DNA of 63,170 bases from Aureivirga sp. CE67 (GTDB lineage: Bacteria > Bacteroidota > Bacteroidia > Flavobacteriales > Flavobacteriaceae), in the NCBI RefSeq assembly GCF_015767245.1, contig NZ_JADOTV010000016.1:31219-94388 (forward strand), read 5' to 3'. Below the pieces are notes generated by a model that saw only the letters and a program-made list of their open reading frames with translations, searched no databases and had not been told where the DNA came from. Positions within the stretch are counted from its first letter, which is position 1; every line of letters starts with the position of its first letter. The position numbers were made by a program, and so were the translations under genes. Positions 43,862 to 52,985 of the stretch are shown in pieces.

Positions 43862-46225
43862 ATGCAAGATTTTGATAATGACCTTTTTAATGAAGGTAAT
43901 GGGTTTGATTTTAAAAAAGAGATATTTAAATTTTTGAGACATTGGAAATGGATTTTTCTATGTGTTATAGTTACTGTTGCCATAACTTCCTTCTATTTAA
44001 GATATGCAACAGCAATTTATCAGTCTTCTGCAAAAATTTTGTTAAAAGATAGTAAAGGAGGAGGATTAGCATCTCAATTAGAAGCTTTTGAAGATTTAGG
44101 AATAGCTTCTTCTAATAGTAGTAATTTGGAGAATGAGATTGAAATATTAAAATCTAGATCATTAATTAATTCTGTGGTTGAAGAATTAAAATTAAACTTT
44201 ATTTATAAAAGTAAAGGGAGTTTAAAATCATCAGAGATTTTTGAAGCTAAACCTATAGAATTAACTTATTTAGGGAATTCAAAACTTTTAAATAATAAAA
44301 AGGAAATTTTTAATATAAAAATCACTTCAGAATCCACTTATGATTTATATGATGTTGAAGAAAATAAAATTGGTGAATTTAATTTTGGACAGAGAATAGG
44401 AAGTGAAAATGATTTTATATTAGTTTCAAATGAAGAGATTCATAAGAAGGTAGGTAATAATTATAAAATAGTAGTTATTCCTATAAAAAATGCAGTTAAT
44501 TCATTAAAATCTAAAATAGTTATTTCAAAAGTAGGTAAACGTTCTAGTGTATTATCTTTAAGTATTAAAGGTGAAAACCAATCCAAAAATAATGCTATTT
44601 TAAATTCATTGATTGATAATTATAATAAAAGAGCAATTGAAGATAAATCTAAAGTAATTAAAAATACTGCTCAATTTATTGATTCTCGATTGAAATTAAT
44701 TTCTAAAGAACTTTTTACTGTAGATTCTGATGAGGAATCTTTTAAAAAGAATAATAAATTGACAGATTTAGCTTCAGAAGCTACACTATTTCTAGATAAA
44801 GTTGCATTAAATGAACAAAAGTATATTGAAATCAGTACACAGTTACAGGTTATAAAATTTATGCAAGAAGCATTAGAAAATGCTAGTCAAAAATATTCTT
44901 TAATACCTACGAATCTTGGTTTAGAAGATATTTCTATCAACGAAAATATTGCTACTTATAATACTTTAGTAAATCATAGAACAAGAAAACTAGACAATGC
45001 AACAGAATTAAATCCAACAGTAATTCAATTAACAAGACAATTGGATGAACTGAAGATTAATTTAAAAAGTAGTTTGCAAAATTTATATGTTACTTTCGAG
45101 CTACAGTTAAAAGCTATCGAATCAGAACGTAGAAAAATTGATGCTAAAATAGCCACTGTCCCTTCTAAAGAACGACAGTTTAGAGATATAAAAAGAACAC
45201 AGGAAATCAAAGAACGTTTGTATTTATATCTTTTAGAAAAAAGAGAAGAAAATGCTATACAATTAGCAATTGTAGAGCCAAATTCTAAAGTAATTGATTG
45301 GGCATATTCAGGAGGATTACCTATAGCGCCTAAGAAAAAAATTATTCTTCTTGCAGGAATTTTATTAGGTTTAATTATTCCTATAGGAGTTATTTATGTT
45401 TTAGATCTTTTAGATACTAAAGTGCATGATACTAGTGATGTAAAGGCAAAAGTAAAAGCTCCAATTTTAGGAGATGTTCCAAAATCTGAAAAAGTAAATA
45501 AATATTTATTAGATAAAAGAGATCGTTCAAGTATTGCTGAGGCATATAGAATATTGAGAACTAATTTAGATTTTATGTTGCCAGAAAAAGAAGATGGAAC
45601 TGCAAAAATTATTTTTACAACTTCTACAGTTAGTAAAGAAGGAAAATCATTTACTGCAATTCATTTAGCTTCTACATTATCAGATGCTGGTAAAAAAGTT
45701 CTTTTAATTGGTATGGATTTAAGAGCTCCAAAAATCATGCAATATTTAGAGATATCTGATGATAAAAAGGGAGTTACTAGTTTTGTGAAAGATAAAAATT
45801 CAAGTCTAGACGAGTATATCATTAAAGCACCAACGAAAGAGAATCTTTATTTATTACCATCTGGATTTATTCCACCAAATCCAGCAGAGATGTTGCTGAG
45901 TCCACGTATCAAAGAAATGTTTGAGTCTGTGAAAAATGAATACGATTATGTAATTGTAGACACAGCCCCGGTAAGTCTGGTTACAGATACGCTTGCGATT
46001 AGTAAATACGCTGACATGTTCTTATATGTGATACGTGCCGAAGTTTTAGATAGAAAACTTCTAGAAATTCCTCAAAAACTATATACGGAGAAAAAATTAC
46101 CTAACATGGCTGTAATCGTAAACGGTGTTGATCATGAAAAAGGTTATGGATATGGTTACGGATATGGTTACGGAGCACATCTTGAAAAGAAAAAGAATAT
46201 TTTTCAGAAAATATTTAAAAGATAA
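43862..46225 (+). CDS. wzc: Polysaccharide co-polymerase / tyrosine autokinase (Wzc-like)
   Basis: 787-aa inner-membrane protein. It controls chain length and export. Wzz domain with first helix near 33-50 (WIFLCVIVTVAITSFYL), long coiled-coil periplasmic part with GumC-like ERQFRDIKRTQEIKERLYLYLLEKREE, second helix near 495-520, then the BY-kinase domain: Walker A TSTVSKEGKSFTAIHLAS, Walker A' VLLIGMDLRAPK, Walker B YDYVIVDTAP. The tail is a Tyr-Gly repeat (GYGYGYGYGYG) serving as autophosphorylation cluster. Ends the polysaccharide locus at a terminator. Confidence 0.95.
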   Translation: MQDFDNDLFNEGNGFDFKKEIFKFLRHWKWIFLCVIVTVAITSFYLRYATAIYQSSAKILLKDSKGGGLASQLEAFEDLGIASSNSSNLENEIEILKSRSLINSVVEELKLNFIYKSKGSLKSSEIFEAKPIELTYLGNSKLLNNKKEIFNIKITSESTYDLYDVEENKIGEFNFGQRIGSENDFILVSNEEIHKKVGNNYKIVVIPIKNAVNSLKSKIVISKVGKRSSVLSLSIKGENQSKNNAILNSLIDNYNKRAIEDKSKVIKNTAQFIDSRLKLISKELFTVDSDEESFKKNNKLTDLASEATLFLDKVALNEQKYIEISTQLQVIKFMQEALENASQKYSLIPTNLGLEDISINENIATYNTLVNHRTRKLDNATELNPTVIQLTRQLDELKINLKSSLQNLYVTFELQLKAIESERRKIDAKIATVPSKERQFRDIKRTQEIKERLYLYLLEKREENAIQLAIVEPNSKVIDWAYSGGLPIAPKKKIILLAGILLGLIIPIGVIYVLDLLDTKVHDTSDVKAKVKAPILGDVPKSEKVNKYLLDKRDRSSIAEAYRILRTNLDFMLPEKEDGTAKIIFTTSTVSKEGKSFTAIHLASTLSDAGKKVLLIGMDLRAPKIMQYLEISDDKKGVTSFVKDKNSSLDEYIIKAPTKENLYLLPSGFIPPNPAEMLLSPRIKEMFESVKNEYDYVIVDTAPVSLVTDTLAISKYADMFLYVIRAEVLDRKLLEIPQKLYTEKKLPNMAVIVNGVDHEKGYGYGYGYGYGAHLEKKKNIFQKIFKR

Positions 46226-46263
46226 ATTTAGAATACTTTATTCTTAAGTATTGAATAAATATA

Positions 46264-46303
46264 GGCTGAGTTAAGTCGATGATGGCTTAGCGTAGTCGAA
46301 GTC
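46264..46303. repeat. Two tandem 20-bp imperfect REP-like repeats
   Basis: GGCTGAGTTAAGTCGATGAT followed by GGCTTAGCGTAGTCGAAGTC. GC-rich relative to surroundings; the AGCGTAGTCGAAGTC core is a common dispersed intergenic element in this family, from memory. Confidence 0.55.
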
Positions 46304-46311
46304 AAAACCGA

Positions 46312-46349
46312 AAAAAGAACAAATTTGAATTATCAGATTTGTTCTTTTT
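46312..46349 (+). terminator. Terminator of the polysaccharide locus
   Basis: 17-bp stem AAAAAGAACAAATTTGA / TCAGATTTGTTCTTTTT with one wobble and a 4-base loop, continuing into more T. Ends wzc transcription. Confidence 0.87.
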
Positions 46350-46352
46350 TTA

Positions 46353-46540
46353 TTTGGGCGAATCTCTTTCTCTTCGTTTTCAAAACTCAGAAAAAGAGTC
46401 GGGCTTTTCTTTCCAAGTTTTTCATTTCAAAAAAAGATTTTCTAAAGAATCCGTGGGCTTCTAGGGTCGCCTCCGGTTCTTAAGAAAATCTAATTTTGAA
46501 AATAGAAAAGCTTTCCACTACAATCCCTTTCGCAAAAAAG
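46353..46540. repeat. Dispersed intergenic repeat, copy B
   Basis: Aligns with 7190-7380; shared blocks as listed there (TTTGGGCGAA, CTTCGTTTTC, GTCGGGCTTT, AATCCGTGGGCTTC, GGTCGCCTCCG, CAATCCCTTTCGCAA). Same orientation as copy A. No coding potential seen. It fills most of the 422-bp gap between wzc and the peptidase gene. Confidence 0.8.
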
Positions 46541-46647
46541 AAAATTACGAAACAAAATCATTTTAATGAAAGAAACAGTTTCTGTCTAAACATTTATTTC
46601 TAAATTACGTTTTCAAATTTAAAATGAAATAAAATCTACAATAACTA

Positions 46648-48090
46648 ATGAAACAATTACTAGTCTCAGTAAGCCTTTTTTCACTGATTTTTGCCTCTTG
46701 TACAACAGAGAAAAAAGAAGAGAAAAAAGAAACAAAACCAAAAATAAACACCGAACAAATACAAAAAGATAGTTTAGCAATTCGAGAAATCTTTGATACA
46801 GCACTTACAGATTCAGATTGCTATGAGTGGCTAAGAGAATTAACTTCAAATGGAGGAAGACTTTCTGGTTCTGAAGAAGCAGCAAAAGCTGTGAAATGGA
46901 GTGAAAAATTGATGAAAGAATTACAATTAGATTCTGTTTGGCTACAACCTGTAATGGTTCCACATTGGGTTCGTGGAACAAAAGAAAAAGCATACTATAC
47001 AATTAATGGAGAAAAAATAGAAGTTCCAATTACTGCTTTAGGAGGTTCTATTTCAACACCGAAAAATGGAATTTTAGCAGAAGTTATCGAAGTAAATAGT
47101 TTGGAAGAAGCAGAAAAACTTGGAGATAAATTAGCTGGTAAAATAGTGTTTTACAATCGTCCGATGGACCCAACTTTAATCAAAACAGGACATGCTTATG
47201 GAGGTTGTGTAAATCAACGTTATTCTGGAGCTAGAATTGCTGGGAAGTTTGGAGCTGCTGGAGTAATTGTTCGTTCGATGAGTTTGAAAAATGATAATTA
47301 TCCTCATACAGGAAGTATGAGCTATGGAGAATTACCAGAAGATAAATGGGTTCCTACTGCTGCAATTAGCACAAAAGCAGCGGATATTTTAAGTGAAAAT
47401 TTAAAAAAGAAATCAGATTTGACTTTCTATTTTGAACAACATTGTAAAAACCTTCCAGATGTACTTTCTTATAATGTAATAGGAGAATTAAAAGGTTCTG
47501 AATTTCCTGAGGAATATATGACAATTGGAGGGCATTTAGATTCTTGGGATTTAGGAGATGGAGCACATGATGATGGAACTGGAGTGGTTCAAAGTTTGGA
47601 GGTTTTACAATTATTTCAAAAAAATAAAATGAAACCAAGACATACTTTACGTTGCGTGTTTTTTATGAATGAAGAAAATGGATTACGTGGAGCAAAAAAG
47701 TATGCTGAAGAAGCTAAATTAAAAGGGGAGAAACATGTTTTTGCTTTAGAGTCAGATGCTGGTGGGCATACACCAAGAGGTTTTTCTTTTGATGGAAATT
47801 TAGCAAATTTAGATAGGATTAAAGAATGGAGAAATCTTTTAGAGCCATATGGGATTCATGAGTTTTTAACAGAAGGAAGTGGAGCAGATGTAAGTCCATT
47901 AAAATCGGAAACTATTGTGCTTTCTGGTTATCGTCCAGATTCGCAACGTTATTTTGATTATCATCATGCAGAAACAGATACTTTTGATAAAGTGAATAAA
48001 AGAGAATTAGAACTTGGTGCTGCTGCTATGACTTCTTTGGTTTATTTAGTAGATAAATATTTACCAAAACAAGAAGAAATTAAACCATAA
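46648..48090 (+). CDS. M28-family metallopeptidase lipoprotein (carboxypeptidase Q-like)
   Basis: 480 aa. Lipobox FASC near residue 19 with a Lys/Glu-rich spacer. A PA domain lies near 110-250 (LAGKIVFYNRPMDP; AGVIVRSMSL), then the M28 catalytic domain with di-zinc ligands GGHLDSWDLGDGAHDDG (His296, Asp308), NEENG (Glu342/343), ESDAGG and YHHAETDTFD (final His). The layout is that of plasma glutamate carboxypeptidase/CPQ, so it probably splits dipeptides or trims peptides at the cell surface. A lipoprotein amidohydrolase follows after 15 bp. Confidence 0.93.
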   Translation: MKQLLVSVSLFSLIFASCTTEKKEEKKETKPKINTEQIQKDSLAIREIFDTALTDSDCYEWLRELTSNGGRLSGSEEAAKAVKWSEKLMKELQLDSVWLQPVMVPHWVRGTKEKAYYTINGEKIEVPITALGGSISTPKNGILAEVIEVNSLEEAEKLGDKLAGKIVFYNRPMDPTLIKTGHAYGGCVNQRYSGARIAGKFGAAGVIVRSMSLKNDNYPHTGSMSYGELPEDKWVPTAAISTKAADILSENLKKKSDLTFYFEQHCKNLPDVLSYNVIGELKGSEFPEEYMTIGGHLDSWDLGDGAHDDGTGVVQSLEVLQLFQKNKMKPRHTLRCVFFMNEENGLRGAKKYAEEAKLKGEKHVFALESDAGGHTPRGFSFDGNLANLDRIKEWRNLLEPYGIHEFLTEGSGADVSPLKSETIVLSGYRPDSQRYFDYHHAETDTFDKVNKRELELGAAAMTSLVYLVDKYLPKQEEIKP

Positions 48091-48105
48091 TTTGACAAGA
48101 ATAAA

Positions 48106-49722
48106 ATGAGAAAAATAAGTTTTTTAGTTGGAATTTTAGCTGCTTTTGCTTCTTGTACCGTGAAAGAAGAGGTGGATGTAATCTATAAAAATGGAAATGT
48201 TTATACAGTAAATGATAATTTTGATAAGGTTCAGGATTTTGCTGTAAAAGATGGAAAATTTATTGCAGTTGGAGGAGATATTTCTGCAAATTATAAAGCT
48301 ACAAAAGTTGTTGATTTGAAAGGAAAATCAGTTTATCCTGGATTTATTGATGCACATTGTCATTTTTATGGTTTAGGATTGCAATTGCAGAAAGTTGACT
48401 TAGTTGGAACAAAAAGTTTTCAAGAAGTTTTAGATAGAATTGTTGCTTTTCAAAAGAAGAAAAATGTTCCTTTTATCACAGGAAGAGGTTGGGATCAAAC
48501 AAAATGGGAAGTGAAAGAATTTCCTACAAAAGAAAAATTAGATAGTTTGTTTCCAAATACACCAGTTGCTGTTCGAAGAATTGATGGTCATGCAGTTTTA
48601 GCAAACCAAAAAGCTTTGGATTTGGCAGACATCACAGTAAAAACAAAAGTTGATGGAGGAGAAGTGATCTTAAAAGATGGCAAACCAACTGGAGTTTTGA
48701 TTGATAATGCGATGGATTTGGTTTTAGCTAAAGTTCCAGAGCCAACAAAAAGAGAGAAAATTCAAGCTTTGATAGATGCTGAAAAAATCTGTACAGATCT
48801 AGGTTTAACAACTGTAGATGATGCAGGTTTGGATAAAGAAGTAATTGAATTAATCGATAGTTTGCAAAAAGCAGGAACTTTACATATGAAAGTTTATGCA
48901 ATGGCAAGTGCGACAAAAGAAAATTTAAATTTTTATTTAAAAAATGGAAAAGTAAAAACGCCTAAACTAAATGTTCGTTCTTTTAAATATTATGCGGATG
49001 GAGCTTTAGGTTCTAGAGGTGCAGCTTTAAAAGAATCATATTCCGATAAACACAATCATTTTGGAACTTTACTTTCTTCTGTGGAAGATTTTGAATCTAC
49101 TGCAAAACGTATTGCAAATTCAGATTTTCAAATGAATACACACGCAATTGGTGATTCTGCAAATTATGTAGTTTTAAAAACATATACAGATATTTTAGGA
49201 AACAAAGCAAAAGAAAGAAGGTGGCGAGTGGAGCATGCTCAAGTTGTTTCAAAAGTAGATTTAGAATTTTATAAAAACATTTTTCCTTCTGTGCAGCCAA
49301 CACATGCAACTTCGGATATGTATTGGGCTGAAAAGCGTTTGGGAGAAGAAAGAGTGAAAGAAGCATATGCTTATAAAGAACTTTTAGATGCTTATGGGAA
49401 AATTGCGCTTGGAACAGATTTTCCGATTGAAAGAGTGAGTCCGTTTTTGACTTTTTACGCTGCTACCGCTCGTAAAGATTTAGAGAATTTTCCAGAAAAT
49501 GGTTTTCAGACAGAAAATGCTTTAACAAGAGAAGAAACTTTAAAAGGAATGACAATTTGGGCAGCTTATAGCAATTTTGAAGAGAATGAAAAAGGAAGTA
49601 TTGAAATCGGAAAAAGTGCAGATTTTATAATCTTAAATCAAGATATTATGACTGTAGAAGAAACTAAAATTCCAGAAACAAAAGTAGAGAAAACATACAT
49701 AGATGGAATTTTGTTAAAATAA
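48106..49722 (+). CDS. YtcJ-like amidohydrolase lipoprotein
   Basis: 538 aa, amidohydrolase superfamily subtype of N-substituted formamide deformylase and YtcJ. Lipobox FASC near residue 17. Metal-binding HxH is in PGFIDAHCHFYG; further metal ligands lie in NTHAIGD, VEHAQVV and LGTDFPIE, and the closing SIEIGKSADFIILNQDI is the composite beta-sandwich. Envelope location suggests processing of an amide taken up from outside; substrate unknown. Probably cotranscribed with the M28 peptidase. Confidence 0.92.
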   Translation: MRKISFLVGILAAFASCTVKEEVDVIYKNGNVYTVNDNFDKVQDFAVKDGKFIAVGGDISANYKATKVVDLKGKSVYPGFIDAHCHFYGLGLQLQKVDLVGTKSFQEVLDRIVAFQKKKNVPFITGRGWDQTKWEVKEFPTKEKLDSLFPNTPVAVRRIDGHAVLANQKALDLADITVKTKVDGGEVILKDGKPTGVLIDNAMDLVLAKVPEPTKREKIQALIDAEKICTDLGLTTVDDAGLDKEVIELIDSLQKAGTLHMKVYAMASATKENLNFYLKNGKVKTPKLNVRSFKYYADGALGSRGAALKESYSDKHNHFGTLLSSVEDFESTAKRIANSDFQMNTHAIGDSANYVVLKTYTDILGNKAKERRWRVEHAQVVSKVDLEFYKNIFPSVQPTHATSDMYWAEKRLGEERVKEAYAYKELLDAYGKIALGTDFPIERVSPFLTFYAATARKDLENFPENGFQTENALTREETLKGMTIWAAYSNFEENEKGSIEIGKSADFIILNQDIMTVEETKIPETKVEKTYIDGILLK

Positions 49723-49782
49723 TTGATTTAAGGTGTTAAAATATTGATTATTAAAAAGTTAAGATTTAATATTTTGTAATTT

Positions 49783-49812
49783 AAAGGAAGCTTGTCAAAT
49801 CAAGTTTCCTTT
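49783..49812 (+). terminator. Terminator of the peptidase-amidohydrolase operon
   Basis: 12-bp stem AAAGGAAGCTTG / CAAGTTTCCTTT with loop TCAAAT and T-tract. It ends four bases before the next ATG. Confidence 0.75.
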
Positions 49813-49816
49813 TTTT

Positions 49817-50410
49817 ATGAAAAATACTTTATTGATTTTATTTTTTTTAAGCTCTTTTACACTTTTTTCGCAAGATGTAATTGACAAAATTACAGATAGT
49901 ACTTGTGAGTGTTTAAGTAATCTTTCAGAAGATCTTTCGGAGGAGCAAATTACACTAGAATTTGGAATGTGTATGATGAAAGCTTCTACGCCATATATGA
50001 AAGAATTGAAAGAAGAGTTTGAAATAGATTTAAGGTATGCAAGCGAAGCAGAAGGAGAAAAACTTGGAAGAGTAGTTGGTGTCAAAATGTTAGAAGTTTG
50101 TCCAAGTTATTTGATGCTTTTGTTTAAAGATGAGGGAAACTCAGAAGATGTTGATGATGAAGGAATGCAGTTTAAAGGAACTGTTGTTAATATTATTGAA
50201 AAGCCATTTTTGATAATTGAAGTAGAAGATCCGACCAAAACAAAATTGCAATTTCATTTGATCACTTTCATCGATACCAATGTTGATATTTCTAATTATA
50301 ACAGTTTAAAAGGTCAAGAATTTGATTTTTATTATATCCAAGAACCTTTGTTTGATGGAGAAAAAAGAGAATTTAGACCACATAATATTTTGACTGCAAT
50401 AAGACAATAA
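49817..50410 (+). CDS. Secreted protein of unknown function
   Basis: 197 aa with a signal peptide (MKNTLLILFFLSSFTLFSQ). The first half is helical with paired cysteines (DSTCECLSNLSEDLSEEQITLEFGMCMM, VCPSYL), a pattern common in small flavobacterial periplasmic proteins. The second half is an OB-like beta region (FKGTVVNIIEKPFLIIEVEDPTKTKLQFHLITFID). The domain name is not recognised. The ATG lies right behind a terminator, so its own promoter must overlap the hairpin, or it is read through. A membrane protein gene follows after 15 bp. Confidence 0.72.
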   Translation: MKNTLLILFFLSSFTLFSQDVIDKITDSTCECLSNLSEDLSEEQITLEFGMCMMKASTPYMKELKEEFEIDLRYASEAEGEKLGRVVGVKMLEVCPSYLMLLFKDEGNSEDVDDEGMQFKGTVVNIIEKPFLIIEVEDPTKTKLQFHLITFIDTNVDISNYNSLKGQEFDFYYIQEPLFDGEKREFRPHNILTAIRQ

Positions 50411-50425
50411 TTAAAAAGAATAAAA

Positions 50426-51121
50426 ATGGATATTGTTGCAAATTCATATGATCAATCGGCAGCATTTACAGATTTAATAATTGCCCTTCTTTCGTTTATC
50501 TTTTTTTTAGCAATCCGTAGAGCAGGTTGGAAAATTGATAGAAGAAAAACAGGAATTTGGGGATTAATATTTGTTTGTATTTCTATTTCCTCGCTGCTAG
50601 GTGCAGTAACTCATGGATTGGAAATTTCAGAGCTGACTTATAAAATTCTTTGGAATATTATTTTTCTTTGTTCCGGATTTCTTATCTCCTTTGTTGGTGT
50701 TGGAGCTTTGTATGACTTTTACAAAAAAAGACTTTCAGATGCAATTTATTGGTTGGCAGCTGGGATGAGTATTTTATTTTTCTTATTTAATTTATACGGA
50801 CCCGATACTTTTTTATTTTTTATAGGCTATGAAGTCATTATTCTTCTTTTAGCACTTTTTTACTACAACAGAATTTATCAAAAAACGAAAATGAAATGGA
50901 CTTCAAAAATGATAATCGGAATTCTACTTTCATTTTTAGCTGCAATTGCACAAACTATTGAAGATTTAAAAATTACGTTGATTTGGGATTTTGATAATAA
51001 TGGTGTGTTCCATATAATAGAAGTTTTTGCTTTGTCTTTTATGGCAAGTGGAGTTTTAAGTGAATTGAGATTTCAGAAAAAGCAAAAAATTGTAGAAAAA
51101 CAGCTGGAAGAGAATTTGTAA
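50426..51121 (+). CDS. Seven-helix membrane protein (DUF6962-like)
   Basis: 231 aa with seven hydrophobic helices. Conserved-looking polar positions in membrane segments, SSLLGAVTHG, then QTIEDLKITLIWDFDNNGVFHIIEVFAL, recall the Ser/His/Asp/His pattern of the alkaline-ceramidase-like (CREST) membrane hydrolases. The name DUF6962 is from memory and uncertain. No signal peptide. Cotranscribed with the secreted protein upstream. Function is not established. Confidence 0.65.
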   Translation: MDIVANSYDQSAAFTDLIIALLSFIFFLAIRRAGWKIDRRKTGIWGLIFVCISISSLLGAVTHGLEISELTYKILWNIIFLCSGFLISFVGVGALYDFYKKRLSDAIYWLAAGMSILFFLFNLYGPDTFLFFIGYEVIILLLALFYYNRIYQKTKMKWTSKMIIGILLSFLAAIAQTIEDLKITLIWDFDNNGVFHIIEVFALSFMASGVLSELRFQKKQKIVEKQLEENL

Positions 51122-51202
51122 TTATTTTATTTTTTTTCGACTAAAATTTTGATTTAGAATTCAATAATTAAGCAATTGTTATTTTTGTTTAAAAAATGGG
51201 TT

Positions 51203-51329
51203 TTATGTTAAAATAGTTTAAGTTTGCTTCTTGAAAAACTTCGTATAAGTTTTATAGTTAGATGGTTGAAAGTTTTTTGTTTTTGTTTAACGAATTTTTA
51301 TCATTAAAAATGATACTATTTTAACATAA
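51203..51329. repeat. Perfect 15-bp inverted repeat bounding a 127-bp intergenic element
   Basis: TTATGTTAAAATAGT at 51203-51217 and its exact reverse complement ACTATTTTAACATAA at 51315-51329, with 97 bp between. An inner palindrome ATCATTAAAAATGAT lies next to the right arm. Looks like a MITE remnant or a long-stem leader element; no target-site duplication is visible. Confidence 0.55.
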
Positions 51330-51380
51330 GATTTGTTATTTCGAAGATTGAATGAAGATGTATAAATATTAGTCGAGGAA

Positions 51381-52604
51381 ATGAGAAAAATGATCTATTT
51401 TCTGTTCGTGTTTACATTATTAGTAGCATGTAAAACAGAAGAAAAAACTAAAATTGAGCTTAAAAAAGGAAGCTGGAAAGGAGAAATTTTAATGCAAAAT
51501 GAAACTTTACCTTTTCTTTTTGATATAGATGAAAAAGACGGAAAATACTCAGGGTATTTAATTAATTCTGAAGAGAAAATTCCTTTAAATGAGATTGAAA
51601 TTAAAAATGATTCAGTTTTTATTTCGATGCATATTTTTGATATTTCATTAAAAGCAAAAATTAATGGAAATACATTAAATGGAGTTTATGTAAAAAACTA
51701 TATTCCAAACTACGAGTTACCTTTTACTGCGAAATTTGGTGAAACGAAAAGATTTGAAAATCCTGTAAGTACAAACAAATTTGATGGAAAATGGGATATT
51801 ATTTTCAAAGATGATGAAGGAAATGAAAATCCTGCTATTGGAGTTTTTGAACAAAAAGGAAATTTGGTAAAAGGAACATTTTTGACTCCAACTGGAGATT
51901 ATAGATATTTAGAAGGAACTGAAGAAAATGGATTTTTGAAGCTGGTAACTTTTGACGGAAATCATGCTTTTATTTTCAACATGAAATTAAAAGAAAACGG
52001 AGAAATAAAAGGAGTTTTCAAATCTGGTTTAAATTGGATTGAAACTTTTACTGGAAAGAAAAATCCAGATGCAAAATTGCCAGATGCTAACAAATTGACT
52101 TATTTAAAAGAAGGATACGATACTGTTTCGTTTTCTTTCCCAAATTTGAATGGAGAAAAAGTAAGTTTAGATGATCCAAAATATAAAGACAAAGTTGTGA
52201 TTTTACAGATTTTTGGAACTTGGTGTCCAAATTGTATGGATGAAACACAGTTTTTAACAAAATGGTATCAAGAAAACAAGGATAAAGATGTTGAAATTAT
52301 AGGTTTAGCATATGAGATTAAAGATGATTTTAATTACGCAAAATCTAGAGTGGAGAAAATGAAAGAAACATTTAATGTACCTTATGATTTTCTGATTGCC
52401 GGAACTGCAAACAAAGAGGAAGCTTCGAAAACATTACCAATGTTAAATAAAATTATTTCTTTTCCAACTACAATTTTTATCGATAAAAATGGAAAAGTGG
52501 CCAAAATACATACAGGTTTCTCTGGGCCTGCAACTGGAGAACACTACGCAAAATTTATCGAAGAATTTAATCTGACAATAAATGATTTAACTTCAGAAAA
52601 ATAA
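51381..52604 (+). CDS. TlpA-family thiol-disulfide oxidoreductase lipoprotein
   Basis: 407 aa. Lipobox LVAC near residue 17. The N-terminal 240 residues are a beta-rich region with two repeated lipocalin-like segments (GSWKGEILMQNETLPFLFDI; GKWDIIFKDDEGNENPAIGVFEQKG). The C-terminal domain is a TlpA/ResA thioredoxin fold with active site WCPNC (Cys282, Cys285) and cis-Pro loop SFPTTIFIDKNGKV. Acts in the periplasm or outer envelope on disulfides. Monocistronic, behind the inverted-repeat element and before a strong terminator. Confidence 0.9.
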   Translation: MRKMIYFLFVFTLLVACKTEEKTKIELKKGSWKGEILMQNETLPFLFDIDEKDGKYSGYLINSEEKIPLNEIEIKNDSVFISMHIFDISLKAKINGNTLNGVYVKNYIPNYELPFTAKFGETKRFENPVSTNKFDGKWDIIFKDDEGNENPAIGVFEQKGNLVKGTFLTPTGDYRYLEGTEENGFLKLVTFDGNHAFIFNMKLKENGEIKGVFKSGLNWIETFTGKKNPDAKLPDANKLTYLKEGYDTVSFSFPNLNGEKVSLDDPKYKDKVVILQIFGTWCPNCMDETQFLTKWYQENKDKDVEIIGLAYEIKDDFNYAKSRVEKMKETFNVPYDFLIAGTANKEEASKTLPMLNKIISFPTTIFIDKNGKVAKIHTGFSGPATGEHYAKFIEEFNLTINDLTSEK

Positions 52605-52661
52605 AAGTGAGAATCCTACACTTTTTTTAAAATTTAGAAAATATATTTTCTACCTTTTTTT

Positions 52662-52701
52662 AATACCATTTCTTGTTTTTTTTAGAATAAGAAATGGTAT
52701 T
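52662..52701 (+). terminator. Terminator of the TlpA-like gene
   Basis: 13-bp perfect stem AATACCATTTCTT / AAGAAATGGTATT with a 14-base loop and TTTTG tail. The rest of the gap 52702-52985 is AT-rich with no recognised element apart from a TTTATAGGATTTTATATAGGAT near-direct repeat. Confidence 0.82.
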
Positions 52702-52985
52702 TTTGTAAAATCTAAAATTTATATAGAATTTTAACATTTATAGGATTTTATATAGGATGATTTTTAAAAATATTCAAGACTTTAGTTTATTGGTATAAAA
52801 ATTGAAAGCAGATTTCTAATATTTATTTTAATTATAAAAATAAATAAAGATAATTATTGATAATATTAATAATAAAATGAAGTTGTTGGATATTAAATAA
52901 TGATTGAAAAGAAAGAAGATAAATCAAATTTTATACAATTTAGAAAAGTTGATTCGTTATATACTAATAGAAATTAAGATATCAA

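Noticed and set aside
52900-52977. 25-aa frame MIEKKEDKSNFIQFRKVDSL... before the TPR gene
   Set aside because: Too short, no promoter or conserved feature; likely part of the leader.
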